NCBI GenBank assembly: GCA_900547755.1
Contig: URIC01000012.1
Location: 1 to 42,335 of the forward strand
DNA: 42,335 bases
Reading direction: 5' to 3'
Source: an uncultured Bacteroidales bacterium
GTDB lineage: Bacteria > Bacteroidota > Bacteroidia > Bacteroidales > Muribaculaceae
Position numbers and translations under genes: made by a program. How positions within the stretch are numbered: position 1 is the stretch's first letter; the number at the start of each line of letters is the position of its first letter. Of this stretch, positions 32,399 to 39,452 are shown one piece after another. A model generated the notes under the pieces. It was not told where the DNA came from, did no database searches, and was given only the letters and a program-made list of their open reading frames with translations.

Positions 32399-32477
32399 TT
32401 TTGTATATCGATATTTGTTTAATCAGTTGATGCACACGGCAAGACGCACCCTGCCTGTGAGCGGGTATTTCGGACTG

Positions 32478-32508
32478 CAAAATTACAAAACGTATTTCAG
32501 ACCACCAA
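32478..32508 (-). promoter_or_regulatory. Promoter of rpmH
   Basis: On the - strand TAATTTTG (32485-32478) has TTG exactly 20 nt upstream (32508-32506). Confidence 0.8.
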
Positions 32509-32555
32509 ATAATACCGTAAAAATAATTTATTTTCAGCTTCTTTTGCCCTGAAAC

Positions 32556-32586
32556 TTGTGTATGTGCGGGATTTTTTGTTACTTTG
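32556..32586 (+). promoter_or_regulatory. Promoter of rplS
   Basis: TTG at 32556-32558, 20 nt, then TTACTTTG at 32579-32586 (one mismatch to TAnnTTTG). The leader would be about 125 nt. Confidence 0.7.
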
Positions 32587-32622
32587 CAGCCGATTTCGCA
32601 ATCTCTGGTAAGGCCGGGAGCG

Positions 32623-32644
32623 CGCCATAGCTTAAGACATGGCG
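32623..32644 (+). other. Hairpin in the rplS leader
   Basis: CGCCAT 32623-32628 pairs with ATGGCG 32639-32644 around a 10-nt loop in the ~125-nt rplS leader. Some bacteria control rplS through a structured leader; whether this is one is untested. Confidence 0.35.
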
Positions 32645-32716
32645 TTTAACTCATCGGATTTGAGAGACTTACGTATATTGCGCGGTCAACCCAAACTTAA
32701 TTTTTGTAATTAAAAA

Positions 32717-33070
32717 ATGGATTTAATCAAGATTGCAGAGGAGGCTTTTGCCACCGGTAAGCAGCATCCCGAGTTCGGCCCCGGCGATACCATCACTGTG
32801 GCTTATCGCATCAAAGAGGGTAACAAAGAGCGTATCCAGCAGTATCGCGGTGTGGTTATCCGCATCAATGGCGAGGGCGAGAAGAAGCGTTTCACTGTCC
32901 GCAAGATTTCCGACGGCATCGGTGTCGAGCGTATCTTCCCCCTGGAGTCTCCCTTTATCGACTCTATCGTAGTGAACAAATATGGTAAGGTACGTCGTGC
33001 CAAACTGTATTATCTGCGTGGCCTCACCGGCAAGAAGGCTCGTATCAAAGAGCGTCGTAGAAAGGTTTGA
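32717..33070 (+). CDS. rplS: 50S ribosomal protein L19 (bL19)
   Basis: The 117-residue protein has the L19 signature FGPGDTITVAYRIKEGNKER, then QQYRGVVIRINGEG, GIGVERIFPLESP and the basic end LRGLTGKKARIKERRRK. L19 is at the 30S-50S interface. Unlike the common rpsP-rimM-trmD-rplS order, it stands alone here with its own promoter, leader and terminator. Confidence 0.98.
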   Translation: MDLIKIAEEAFATGKQHPEFGPGDTITVAYRIKEGNKERIQQYRGVVIRINGEGEKKRFTVRKISDGIGVERIFPLESPFIDSIVVNKYGKVRRAKLYYLRGLTGKKARIKERRRKV

Positions 33071-33134
33071 TAACGGCTTTTATTATTCACGCGAACACGC
33101 AAGTGCCATAAGGCAATTTTTTTTGATTATACCA

Positions 33135-33172
33135 ACAGTACCGAAGTCCGAAGGCCTCGGTACTGTTTTTTT
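33135..33172 (+). terminator. Terminator of rplS
   Basis: ACAGTACCG 33135-33143 pairs with CGGTACTGT 33158-33166 and is followed by seven T. Confidence 0.9.
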
Positions 33173-33247
33173 CTACATTCCTCAGTGGAGCCCGGGAAAG
33201 TATGTGAAAAAATTGTGCGGAAAGGAGATAAATACGAAAATAAATGC

Positions 33248-33255
33248 TAACTTTG
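33248..33255 (+). promoter_or_regulatory. Promoter -7 element of the lipocalin-like lipoprotein gene
   Basis: TAACTTTG at 33248-33255 is an exact -7 match about 74 nt before the ATG at 33329. No TTG is seen at 20 nt. Confidence 0.55.
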
Positions 33256-33328
33256 CGCTCTGTGAGTGCAAAGCAGCGCTTCGCCTTTATATCCTTTTGA
33301 GTTTAATAACCATTAATTATAATCTGAA

Positions 33329-33826
33329 ATGAAAAAATTTTTTCTGTTTTTGACCTTGCTTCTTACAGTGGTGGCACTTCCCTCCTGTAACGATGACGAT
33401 GCGGACGATAACGACGCTCCCCTCACTTCCAGCCTAATCGGCTCATGGCGATTGGAAGAGAACACCAAGGATTTCATGCTTACCCAGTTCTTCAATTTCA
33501 AGACCGGCAGTACTTTCTCATATAATTATGAATCCACCGACATGAAGTTGGCCAAGATGCGTGCCTGGTCGGTAAACGGCTCCTGGAATGTGCGCAAGGG
33601 TGTGCTTCAGCTTTCTTACGACATCAGCACTTTCCGCTCAGAGGGTTTCTCCCAAAGTGAGGAAAAGGCGCTCCTTGAAAGCCTGCGCAATAATAATGAT
33701 GTGCTTTCCGAGATGAACAAGAATGGCCGTCCTTACGGCAATACAATCGAATTCAAGACGATAGACAATAAGACCGTCCTGATTCTCACAGGTATCAACG
33801 GTTACTTCATAAGGGTAGGCAACTGA
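33329..33826 (+). CDS. Small lipocalin-like lipoprotein
   Basis: The 165-residue product has a lipoprotein signal (VALPSC, Cys20), an acidic stretch DDDADDNDAP that often accompanies surface-exported lipoproteins in Bacteroidota, and a compact beta-rich domain starting LIGSWRLEEN with WNVRKGVLQLSYD, as in lipocalin-like domains of this group. Ligand and role are unknown. It is monocistronic, with its own promoter, and ends at a hairpin shared with menA. Confidence 0.8.
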   Translation: MKKFFLFLTLLLTVVALPSCNDDDADDNDAPLTSSLIGSWRLEENTKDFMLTQFFNFKTGSTFSYNYESTDMKLAKMRAWSVNGSWNVRKGVLQLSYDISTFRSEGFSQSEEKALLESLRNNNDVLSEMNKNGRPYGNTIEFKTIDNKTVLILTGINGYFIRVGN

Positions 33827-33839
33827 GTTTCTACCCCCT

Positions 33840-33872
33840 ATACAGTAAACGCCGAGACATAATGTCTCGGCG
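33840..33872. terminator. Bidirectional hairpin between the lipoprotein gene and menA
   Basis: A perfect 15-bp inverted repeat (33840-33854 with 33858-33872; ATACAGTAAACGCCG in the left arm) extends inward through GAGACA/TGTCTC. It lies between convergent genes. Confidence 0.75.
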
Positions 33873-33915
33873 TTTACTGTATGTGGATGTGCTTGCTGAC
33901 CAACGGCACTGTCTG

Positions 33916-34803
33916 TCAGGCATGCACCAGCAACAGCGCCGCAGAGGTGAAGAGGGCGAACATGAGAAGGTTCATCGCCGTAAGGCCGAGCAGACGGTTC
34001 AGGGCCGCCCCGGTGCTGCGGCGCATCTGTAGCCAGATGGCGCGGTGTATGGCCAGGTACAGCAATGGCACAAACCAGGAATAGACAAGTGTGGCGTGCC
34101 ATACGGGCCACATTATGACCATCGCCGCCACTCCGGAGAGCAGGTAGACCCGGCTCATGACTTTGCGTCCCAGCAGAACCACTGTGGTGTGCTTGCCGCA
34201 GGCGCGGTCATCGTCCATGTCCCTGTAATTGTTGACTATCAGTACATTGGCAGCCAGCAGTCCTACGGCTACGGAGGCTGGCAGGGAGAGCGATACAGTG
34301 CCCCATGAGGCATAGGCGCACAGGTAGGAGGTGAGGCAGACGGGCACCAGACCGAAGAAAATGATTACGGCTATGTCTCCGAGGCCGTGATGGCTCAGAG
34401 GCCAGGGTCCGGTGCTGTAAGCCAGCGCGAAGAGAGCTATCAGCACTCCCGGTATAAGCAGCCACCACTGGGCGCTCAGCAGTATCATTGTCAGTCCGAT
34501 AAGTCCGGCGACGCCCAAAGTGCCGAGGGTGGCCGCGAGCATGCTCCCGGGGGGTATGTCCCCCTCGGTGACACCTCGGCGGAAGCCTTCGCGCCCCTTG
34601 CGGTCCAGTCCTCCCTTGAAGTCAAAATATTCGTTTGCAAAGTTGGATGCTATCTGGCAGAGCAGGGCGAAGAGCAGACAAAGTCCACCCTGGAGCCAGG
34701 AGATATGTCCGAAATGTGCCGCGCAGGCTATTCCCACTATTACTCCGGCTATGCTCACCGGCAAGGTGCGTGGCCGTGTGGCCTCTATCCATGGATTTTT
34801 CAT
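33916..34803 (-). CDS. menA: 1,4-dihydroxy-2-naphthoate polyprenyltransferase
   Basis: The 295-residue UbiA-family enzyme attaches the prenyl tail to DHNA in menaquinone synthesis. About eight or nine membrane helices are visible. The first Asp-rich motif is NFANEYFDFKGGLD (54-67) and the second is NNYRDMDDDRACGKHT. The start MKNPWIEATRPRTLPVS is typical for MenA. It lies 18 nt after tadA on the same strand and is the last gene of a porQ-cmk-ispH-tadA-menA run. Confidence 0.95.
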   Translation of the reverse strand: MKNPWIEATRPRTLPVSIAGVIVGIACAAHFGHISWLQGGLCLLFALLCQIASNFANEYFDFKGGLDRKGREGFRRGVTEGDIPPGSMLAATLGTLGVAGLIGLTMILLSAQWWLLIPGVLIALFALAYSTGPWPLSHHGLGDIAVIIFFGLVPVCLTSYLCAYASWGTVSLSLPASVAVGLLAANVLIVNNYRDMDDDRACGKHTTVVLLGRKVMSRVYLLSGVAAMVIMWPVWHATLVYSWFVPLLYLAIHRAIWLQMRRSTGAALNRLLGLTAMNLLMFALFTSAALLLVHA

Positions 34804-34821
34804 TTTCGTATGAAGGTATTT

Positions 34822-35292
34822 CTAACGCCTTCGGCTGCGGAAGAAGTCGGTAATCAGCGAGCGGCAATCCTCCTCCAGGATGCCTGAGGTGACGGTGGCC
34901 TTGGGATGGAGCGGACTCTGTGCGCCTGTGGCTGGAGTGAGGGTGGTATAACCGCGCTTGGAGTCTGAAGTGCCCCATACCACGCGCGGCACTTGTGCCC
35001 AGCCTATTGCTCCGGCACACATGGGGCATGGCTCCACGGTTACATAAAGGGTGCATCCCTGCAGGTATTTGCCTCCGAGAGTCATGGCTGCGGCGGTTAT
35101 GGCCTGCATCTCGGCGTGTGCCGTGACATCGCGAAGCCGCTCCGTCATGTTGTGGGCGCGGGCTATCAGCTGTCCGTCCTGGACTATGACGGCCCCCACG
35201 GGTATTTCCCCCTCTTCGGCGGCCTGGGACGCCTCCTGAAGGGCTATGCGCATGAAGCGCTCATCCTGTTGTTCCGGTGTTTCGAATAACAT
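34822..35292 (-). CDS. tadA: tRNA-specific adenosine deaminase (TadA-type)
   Basis: The 156-residue enzyme has the zinc deaminase core: HAE at 59-61 with catalytic Glu61, and PCPMC at 88-92. PVGAVIVQDGQLIARAHN and the C-terminal FFRSRRR are also typical. TadA converts the wobble adenosine of tRNA-Arg(ACG) to inosine. A cytidine deaminase specificity is less likely given these motifs. It is 46 nt after ispH, without a visible promoter or terminator between. Confidence 0.9.
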   Translation of the reverse strand: MLFETPEQQDERFMRIALQEASQAAEEGEIPVGAVIVQDGQLIARAHNMTERLRDVTAHAEMQAITAAAMTLGGKYLQGCTLYVTVEPCPMCAGAIGWAQVPRVVWGTSDSKRGYTTLTPATGAQSPLHPKATVTSGILEEDCRSLITDFFRSRRR

Positions 35293-35338
35293 ACGCTCGT
35301 AATTCGGAAAATAATAAGAGTTGTTGCAGTACAGGGTG

Positions 35339-36205
35339 TCAGAGACATTCCAGGTGTTCGCGCACGCTCTCCATGAGCCAGCGCGGAGTGGATGTGGCGC
35401 CGCAGATGCCTATGGAGCCGGCTCCGTTCACCCATTCGGACTGAATCTCCGAGGGTTCGGAGATGAAATATGTGCGCGGATTCACCTTGCGGCACTCTTC
35501 GAAGAGCGCCTTGCCGTTGCTGCTCTTGCGACCGCTGACGAAGAGGATTACCTCGTGGCTGTGGGCGAAAGAGCGTATCTGGGGTATGCGTCCCGCCACA
35601 CGGCGGCAGATGGTGTCGAAGTAGCGGAACTCTCCGCCCTGCTTGCGCCGTTTTATTTCTTCTATTATCTCGGAGAATCCGGACAGCGACTTGGTGGTCT
35701 GTGAATAGAGCAGTATGTCGCGGCTCATATCCACGGAGTCGAGGTCGGCGATGCACTGCACCACTATCGCCGTGCCTTCCGTCTGGCCTACAAGGCCGTT
35801 GACCTCGGCATGGCCCGGCTTCCCGTATATGAGTATCAGGGGCGGGGTCTCGGTCTGACGGGCCAGTTCGTAAGCGCTCTTTATGCGCTTCTGCAACTGT
35901 AGCACCACAGGGCAGGTGGCATCTATTATTTCTATGCCCTTCCGGCGGGCTATGTCATAGGTGGAGGGGGGCTCGCCATGCGCGCGCAACAGCACCTTCA
36001 CGCCGTGCAGGTGTCGCAGTTCGGCATGGGTAATGGTCTTCAGCCCCTTGGCACGCAGACGCTCGACCTCGTTGGAATTGTGGACGATGTCTCCCAGGCA
36101 ATACAGGGAACCCTGCGCGTGCAGTTCCTGTTCGGCCTTGCGTATGGCCGTCACCACGCCGAAGCAGAAACCGGAGTCCGCGTCTATTTCGATATCGGGT
36201 GTCAT
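35339..36205 (-). CDS. ispH: 4-hydroxy-3-methylbut-2-enyl diphosphate reductase
   Basis: The 288-residue iron-sulfur enzyme catalyses the last step of the MEP isoprenoid pathway. The cluster cysteines are in DSGFCFGVV (Cys14), DATCPVVLQL and ICGATSTPRWL. The substrate-binding segments LLRAHGEPP and SGRKSSNGKALFE are also present. The frame is open to 36277, but ATG 36205 gives the correct N terminus MTPDIEIDADSGFCFGV and overlaps the cmk stop by 4 nt (ATGA). Confidence 0.95.
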   Translation of the reverse strand: MTPDIEIDADSGFCFGVVTAIRKAEQELHAQGSLYCLGDIVHNSNEVERLRAKGLKTITHAELRHLHGVKVLLRAHGEPPSTYDIARRKGIEIIDATCPVVLQLQKRIKSAYELARQTETPPLILIYGKPGHAEVNGLVGQTEGTAIVVQCIADLDSVDMSRDILLYSQTTKSLSGFSEIIEEIKRRKQGGEFRYFDTICRRVAGRIPQIRSFAHSHEVILFVSGRKSSNGKALFEECRKVNPRTYFISEPSEIQSEWVNGAGSIGICGATSTPRWLMESVREHLECL

Positions 36206-36894
36206 TCCTGAGTGCGTTTGCGGAACAGGTCCTGCATCCAGCGGGCCTGTTCGGCGAGGGACATATTGTCGTTGCACAGCACCTCGGCGTCGTCGGCCTT
36301 GCGCAAGGGGTTTTCGGCGCGGTTGCTGTCTATGTAATCGCGCTCCAATACGTTTTGCAGAACAGCCTCGTAGTCGGCGGGTTCCCCCTTGGCTGTCATT
36401 TCATCGTATCGGCGGCGGGCACGCACCTCGGCGGATGCGTCCACAAACACTTTCATCTCCGCCTGTGGAAAAACGGCGGTGCCTATGTCGCGCCCGTCCA
36501 TGACTATCCCTTTGTCGCGTCCTATATTCCGCATCTGCGCTGTCAGGAAATGGCGCACGGCCGGAATAGCCGCTACCGGACTAACATGGGACGCTACCTC
36601 CATAGAGCGGATTTGCGTCTCCACATCTTCGCCGTTAAGGAAAGTATGGTTCTTGCCGGATGCCGGGTCTATGCGGAAGTCTATGCGGATGTCCGGCAGG
36701 GCTTTCTCCAGGGAGGCGGCGTCAAGGCCGCCGTCCGGAGCCACAATGCCGTGGCGCATGGCGTAAAGTGTCACGGCGCGGTACATGGCGCCGCTGTCTA
36801 TATACTTGTAACCCACCTCGGCGGCAAGCTGTTTGGCCATGGTGCTTTTGCCGGAGGAGGAGTAACCGTCTATCGCTACAATTATCTTTTTCAT
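36202..36894 (-). CDS. cmk: Cytidylate kinase
   Basis: The 230-residue protein starts MKKIIVAIDGYSSSGKSTMA with a P-loop at residues 10-17, followed by YKYIDSGAMYRAVTLYA, VMDGRDIGTAVFPQAEMK and LERDYIDSNRAENPL. It phosphorylates CMP and dCMP. The frame is open far upstream (to 37227), but that part overlaps porQ and has no kinase similarity. It lies 5 nt after porQ and overlaps ispH by 4 nt. Confidence 0.96.
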   Translation of the reverse strand: MKKIIVAIDGYSSSGKSTMAKQLAAEVGYKYIDSGAMYRAVTLYAMRHGIVAPDGGLDAASLEKALPDIRIDFRIDPASGKNHTFLNGEDVETQIRSMEVASHVSPVAAIPAVRHFLTAQMRNIGRDKGIVMDGRDIGTAVFPQAEMKVFVDASAEVRARRRYDEMTAKGEPADYEAVLQNVLERDYIDSNRAENPLRKADDAEVLCNDNMSLAEQARWMQDLFRKRTQE

Positions 36895-36899
36895 TCTTT

Positions 36900-37919
36900 T
36901 CAAAGTCTGAGTAATTCCTGTAGGTCGCAGGCCAGATTGAACATTATCGAGGAGCCGCCCTTGTGAGGCTGGGCGTAGCTGACATCGAAAGTGAAGTCTT
37001 TGACGCGAAAGCCGAAACCGGCGGAGAAGCCGCTCAGGAAGTTGCGTCTGTAGGTACTCATATCGGTACGCATTTTGTGGTTGTATCCGAGGGCTATGTA
37101 CAGCTTGTCCGAGGGGGCGTATTGCAGTCCGAATGTCAGGTGGCGCAGCAGATTGTCCGCAAAGGAGTCCTTGTATTCGCTCTCCATGGTGCCGTCCGAG
37201 GAGTGCTTGTAGTAAGGCATCTTCCACTTCGTCAGGTCATGGGCGGAGGCCATTATCTGGAATGGAGATTCTCCTATACGCTGCATCCATCCGAGTTGTA
37301 TGTCGAAGGGTACACGCACGTAATCGTGGTCGAATCGCTTGATTTGTCCGCCCATATTCTTGAGTACGGCGGAGAGAGACATATCCCGGTCCGGGTCGTA
37401 ATAATTTATACCGACATCGGCGGCCATGGCCAGGGCCGAGTAGTGTTCGTAGCTGGAGATGACCATCTTTACGTTCAATCCGCCGCGTAGCCTTTCAGTG
37501 ATGTCGTAGGCGTAGACTCCGTTGAGCATGATGTCGTGCATGGCGAAGTCCCCGGTTATGGTACCGTCCGGCAGGGTGCCGGTCACAGAGCCGTAGCCCA
37601 GATACTGGATGCCGCAGGCCCAGGCGCTGTGGGCGCCGTAGCCCATGCCGAAGTGGACGCCGGTGAAGTTGCTGTCCCCCAGATAGTGCATATAGTTCAC
37701 CGCCACCTGAGTCTCCACCTCGTTGCCGAGCAGCCCTGGGTTTTCTCCGGCAAGGGTCACGTCGTCATCTATCACGGCTATGCCGGCGCCATATCCGCCC
37801 AGCGCGAAGGCATGGGAAGAGTAGGGCACTTCCAGGCAACTGTATGTGGACTGTTGGGCGCGTGCCGTCGTCGCACCGAGGGTGAGCAAGGCCGTGGCCG
37901 CGATTGAAGCGAATCTCAT
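36900..37919 (-). CDS. porQ: Type IX secretion system outer membrane protein PorQ
   Basis: The 339-residue protein has a signal peptide (1-21, ending ARAQ) and a FadL/PorV-like beta-barrel pattern. It starts with SHAFALGGYGAGIAVIDDDV and VTLAGENPGLLGNEV and ends with a repeating strand pattern (SYAQPHKGGSSIMFNL). PorQ belongs to the type IX secretion attachment complex with PorU, PorV and PorZ. The porQ-cmk-ispH order is known in Bacteroidota. No clear promoter was seen upstream. Confidence 0.87.
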   Translation of the reverse strand: MRFASIAATALLTLGATTARAQQSTYSCLEVPYSSHAFALGGYGAGIAVIDDDVTLAGENPGLLGNEVETQVAVNYMHYLGDSNFTGVHFGMGYGAHSAWACGIQYLGYGSVTGTLPDGTITGDFAMHDIMLNGVYAYDITERLRGGLNVKMVISSYEHYSALAMAADVGINYYDPDRDMSLSAVLKNMGGQIKRFDHDYVRVPFDIQLGWMQRIGESPFQIMASAHDLTKWKMPYYKHSSDGTMESEYKDSFADNLLRHLTFGLQYAPSDKLYIALGYNHKMRTDMSTYRRNFLSGFSAGFGFRVKDFTFDVSYAQPHKGGSSIMFNLACDLQELLRL

Positions 37920-38035
37920 ACATCCTTATAACGCCTGCCGGCCTTTTAAATTGTGGATAATCCTGCCGGAATTGTAAAAAATAAGCCTTTGTCGGTTAAC
38001 ATATCCGGAAAGATTGTTTAACGAAAGTTAATTAG

Positions 38036-38067
38036 TTTGCACAATCCCCCGGACAGCATTATATTTG
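38036..38067 (+). promoter_or_regulatory. Promoter of the TonB-domain gene
   Basis: TTTG at 38036-38039, 20 nt, then TATATTTG at 38060-38067: a full consensus match. The leader is about 45 nt. Confidence 0.8.
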
Positions 38068-38114
38068 CACCGTAAAAGCAGAAGGGGCATACACTCGAGC
38101 TCCGCTATTTTTGA

Positions 38115-38576
38115 ATGTCATCACTGATACCATACATAAGACGCACACTGCTTCTGACAGGGCTTGTCGCCCTGGCGGCGGTCGTACAGTCCGCCAAGGC
38201 ACAGACCTGCCGCGTACGTGTCTCCGTCAATTCATCGGCGGGACATGTGGAATACCGTGAGGTATACGAATACGACTATGTGTGGGAAAAGCCTTCTTTC
38301 CCTGGCGGTGATGACAAGTTGCTCCGTTTCATAAACAAGAACCGCCGTTATCCCGAGGCCGCTTACAGGGCGGGAATCCAGGGCAAGGTGATGTGTTCGT
38401 TTATTGTCAACAGCAACGGCGCCGTGAGCGACATACAGGTGTTCAAGGGGGTCGAGAGTTCCCTGAATGAGGAGGCTGTACGCATTTTCTCCAAAATGCC
38501 CAAATGGAATCCTGGCCGCATCAACGGTATTCCCGTGCCGGTGCGTGTAATCCGTGCCGTCCCCTTCCGCCGCTGA
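38115..38576 (+). CDS. Free-standing periplasmic TonB C-terminal domain protein
   Basis: The 153-residue product has a signal-like segment (residues 11-30, LLLTGLVALAAVVQSAKAQ) and a TonB C-terminal domain at about 62-150, with FPGGDDKLLRFINKNRRYPE, GIQGKVMCSFIVNSNGAVSD and WNPGRINGIPVPV. The proline-rich spacer of energy-coupling TonB proteins is absent, and if the N terminus is cleaved there is no membrane anchor. Such domains usually bind TonB boxes of outer membrane receptors; a non-energising or competing role is inference. Confidence 0.85.
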   Translation: MSSLIPYIRRTLLLTGLVALAAVVQSAKAQTCRVRVSVNSSAGHVEYREVYEYDYVWEKPSFPGGDDKLLRFINKNRRYPEAAYRAGIQGKVMCSFIVNSNGAVSDIQVFKGVESSLNEEAVRIFSKMPKWNPGRINGIPVPVRVIRAVPFRR

Positions 38577-38587
38577 ATAATTCATTG

Positions 38588-38638
38588 AATCAAAAGTTTA
38601 CGGGTCCGCGCTTAGCGAGGACCCGTAAACTTTTGATT
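38588..38638. terminator. Bidirectional hairpin between the TonB-domain gene and ribE
   Basis: A perfect 20-bp inverted repeat (38588-38607 with 38619-38638), continued by CGC/GCG around TTA, lies between convergent genes. Confidence 0.8.
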
Positions 38639-38655
38639 GTTTCCTCCTGTTCCGC

Positions 38656-39261
38656 TCAGGACAGGGCGCTGATGCGGGCTATGTACTTGCCGATTATGTC
38701 GAACTCTATGTTCACTTTGGTGCCCGGAACTATCTCCTTGAAGTTGGTGTGTTCGTGGGTGAAGGGGATGATGCAGACGCTGAATGTGTCGGCTTCGGGC
38801 TCGCACACGGTCAGGCTCACACCGTTGACGGTGACGGAGCCTTTGTCTACGCATACATATCCTCTGCGGGCCATTTCCGGAGAGAAGGCGTATCGGAATG
38901 TGTAACGCCAGCTGCCGTCCTCGTCCTCTACGGACGTACACACGGCGGTGGCGTCCACGTGGCCCTGGACGATATGGCCGTCCAGACGTCCGTTCATGAG
39001 CATGGAACGCTCCAGGTTGACGAGGCTTCCCTCCCTGAGGTCGCCGAGGTTGGAGCGGCGCAGCGTTTCGGCGATGGCCGTGACTGTGTATGTCCCGTCG
39101 CCGGGGAGTGCCACTACGGTCAGGCACACGCCGTTGTGGGCCACGCTTTGGTCTATTTTCAGCTCGTCGGTGAATGAACACTTCAATGTGAGGTGTACAT
39201 TACCTTCTTCGTTGACTATGCGGACCACACGGGCCGCCTCTTCTACTATTCCTGAGAACAT
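38656..39261 (-). CDS. ribE: Riboflavin synthase, alpha chain
   Basis: The 201-residue enzyme has two lumazine-binding barrels. The first starts MFSGIVEEAARV and has NGVCLTVVALPGDG and ERSMLMNGRLDGHIVQGHVD; the second has DKGSVTVNGVSLTVCEP and a C-terminal trimerisation helix. It dismutates two 6,7-dimethyl-8-ribityllumazine molecules to riboflavin. It is monocistronic here. A TAAATTTG element (39299-39292) lies about 30 nt upstream. No FMN riboswitch was recognised. Confidence 0.96.
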   Translation of the reverse strand: MFSGIVEEAARVVRIVNEEGNVHLTLKCSFTDELKIDQSVAHNGVCLTVVALPGDGTYTVTAIAETLRRSNLGDLREGSLVNLERSMLMNGRLDGHIVQGHVDATAVCTSVEDEDGSWRYTFRYAFSPEMARRGYVCVDKGSVTVNGVSLTVCEPEADTFSVCIIPFTHEHTNFKEIVPGTKVNIEFDIIGKYIARISALS

Positions 39262-39291
39262 AAGCTATACTGGTTTTGAGATTTCGGAAGG

Positions 39292-39299
39292 CAAATTTA
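39292..39299 (-). promoter_or_regulatory. Promoter -7 element of ribE
   Basis: On the - strand TAAATTTG (39299-39292) matches TAnnTTTG. No TTG lies at 20 nt. A CCGAGA/TCTCGG hairpin (about 39310-39328) lies just upstream and overlaps where the -33 element should be. Confidence 0.45.
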
Positions 39300-39452
39300 G
39301 CAAAAAAAACCGAGAATCCCTCTCTCGGAAAAATGGTTTGCTTTTTTCTGAATAGGGAGAGGGACTTGTCGGAAAATTTTTGTTAACTTTACGGCGTCAA
39401 GTTCTGTTGAAATACAGATAAAACAGTACACAGACTCTTAATTTTTTATGCC

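Noticed and set aside
36206..36277. Upstream extension of the ispH frame
   Set aside because: It lies inside cmk and carries no IspH similarity; the ATG at 36205 gives the family N terminus and an ATGA overlap.
36895..37227. Upstream extension of the cmk frame
   Set aside because: It overlaps porQ coding sequence, and cytidylate kinases begin at the P-loop region, so the start at 36894 fits.
39262..39452. Possible FMN riboswitch near ribE
   Set aside because: The short upstream region lacks the conserved FMN-element sequence; only a small CCGAGA/TCTCGG hairpin is visible.
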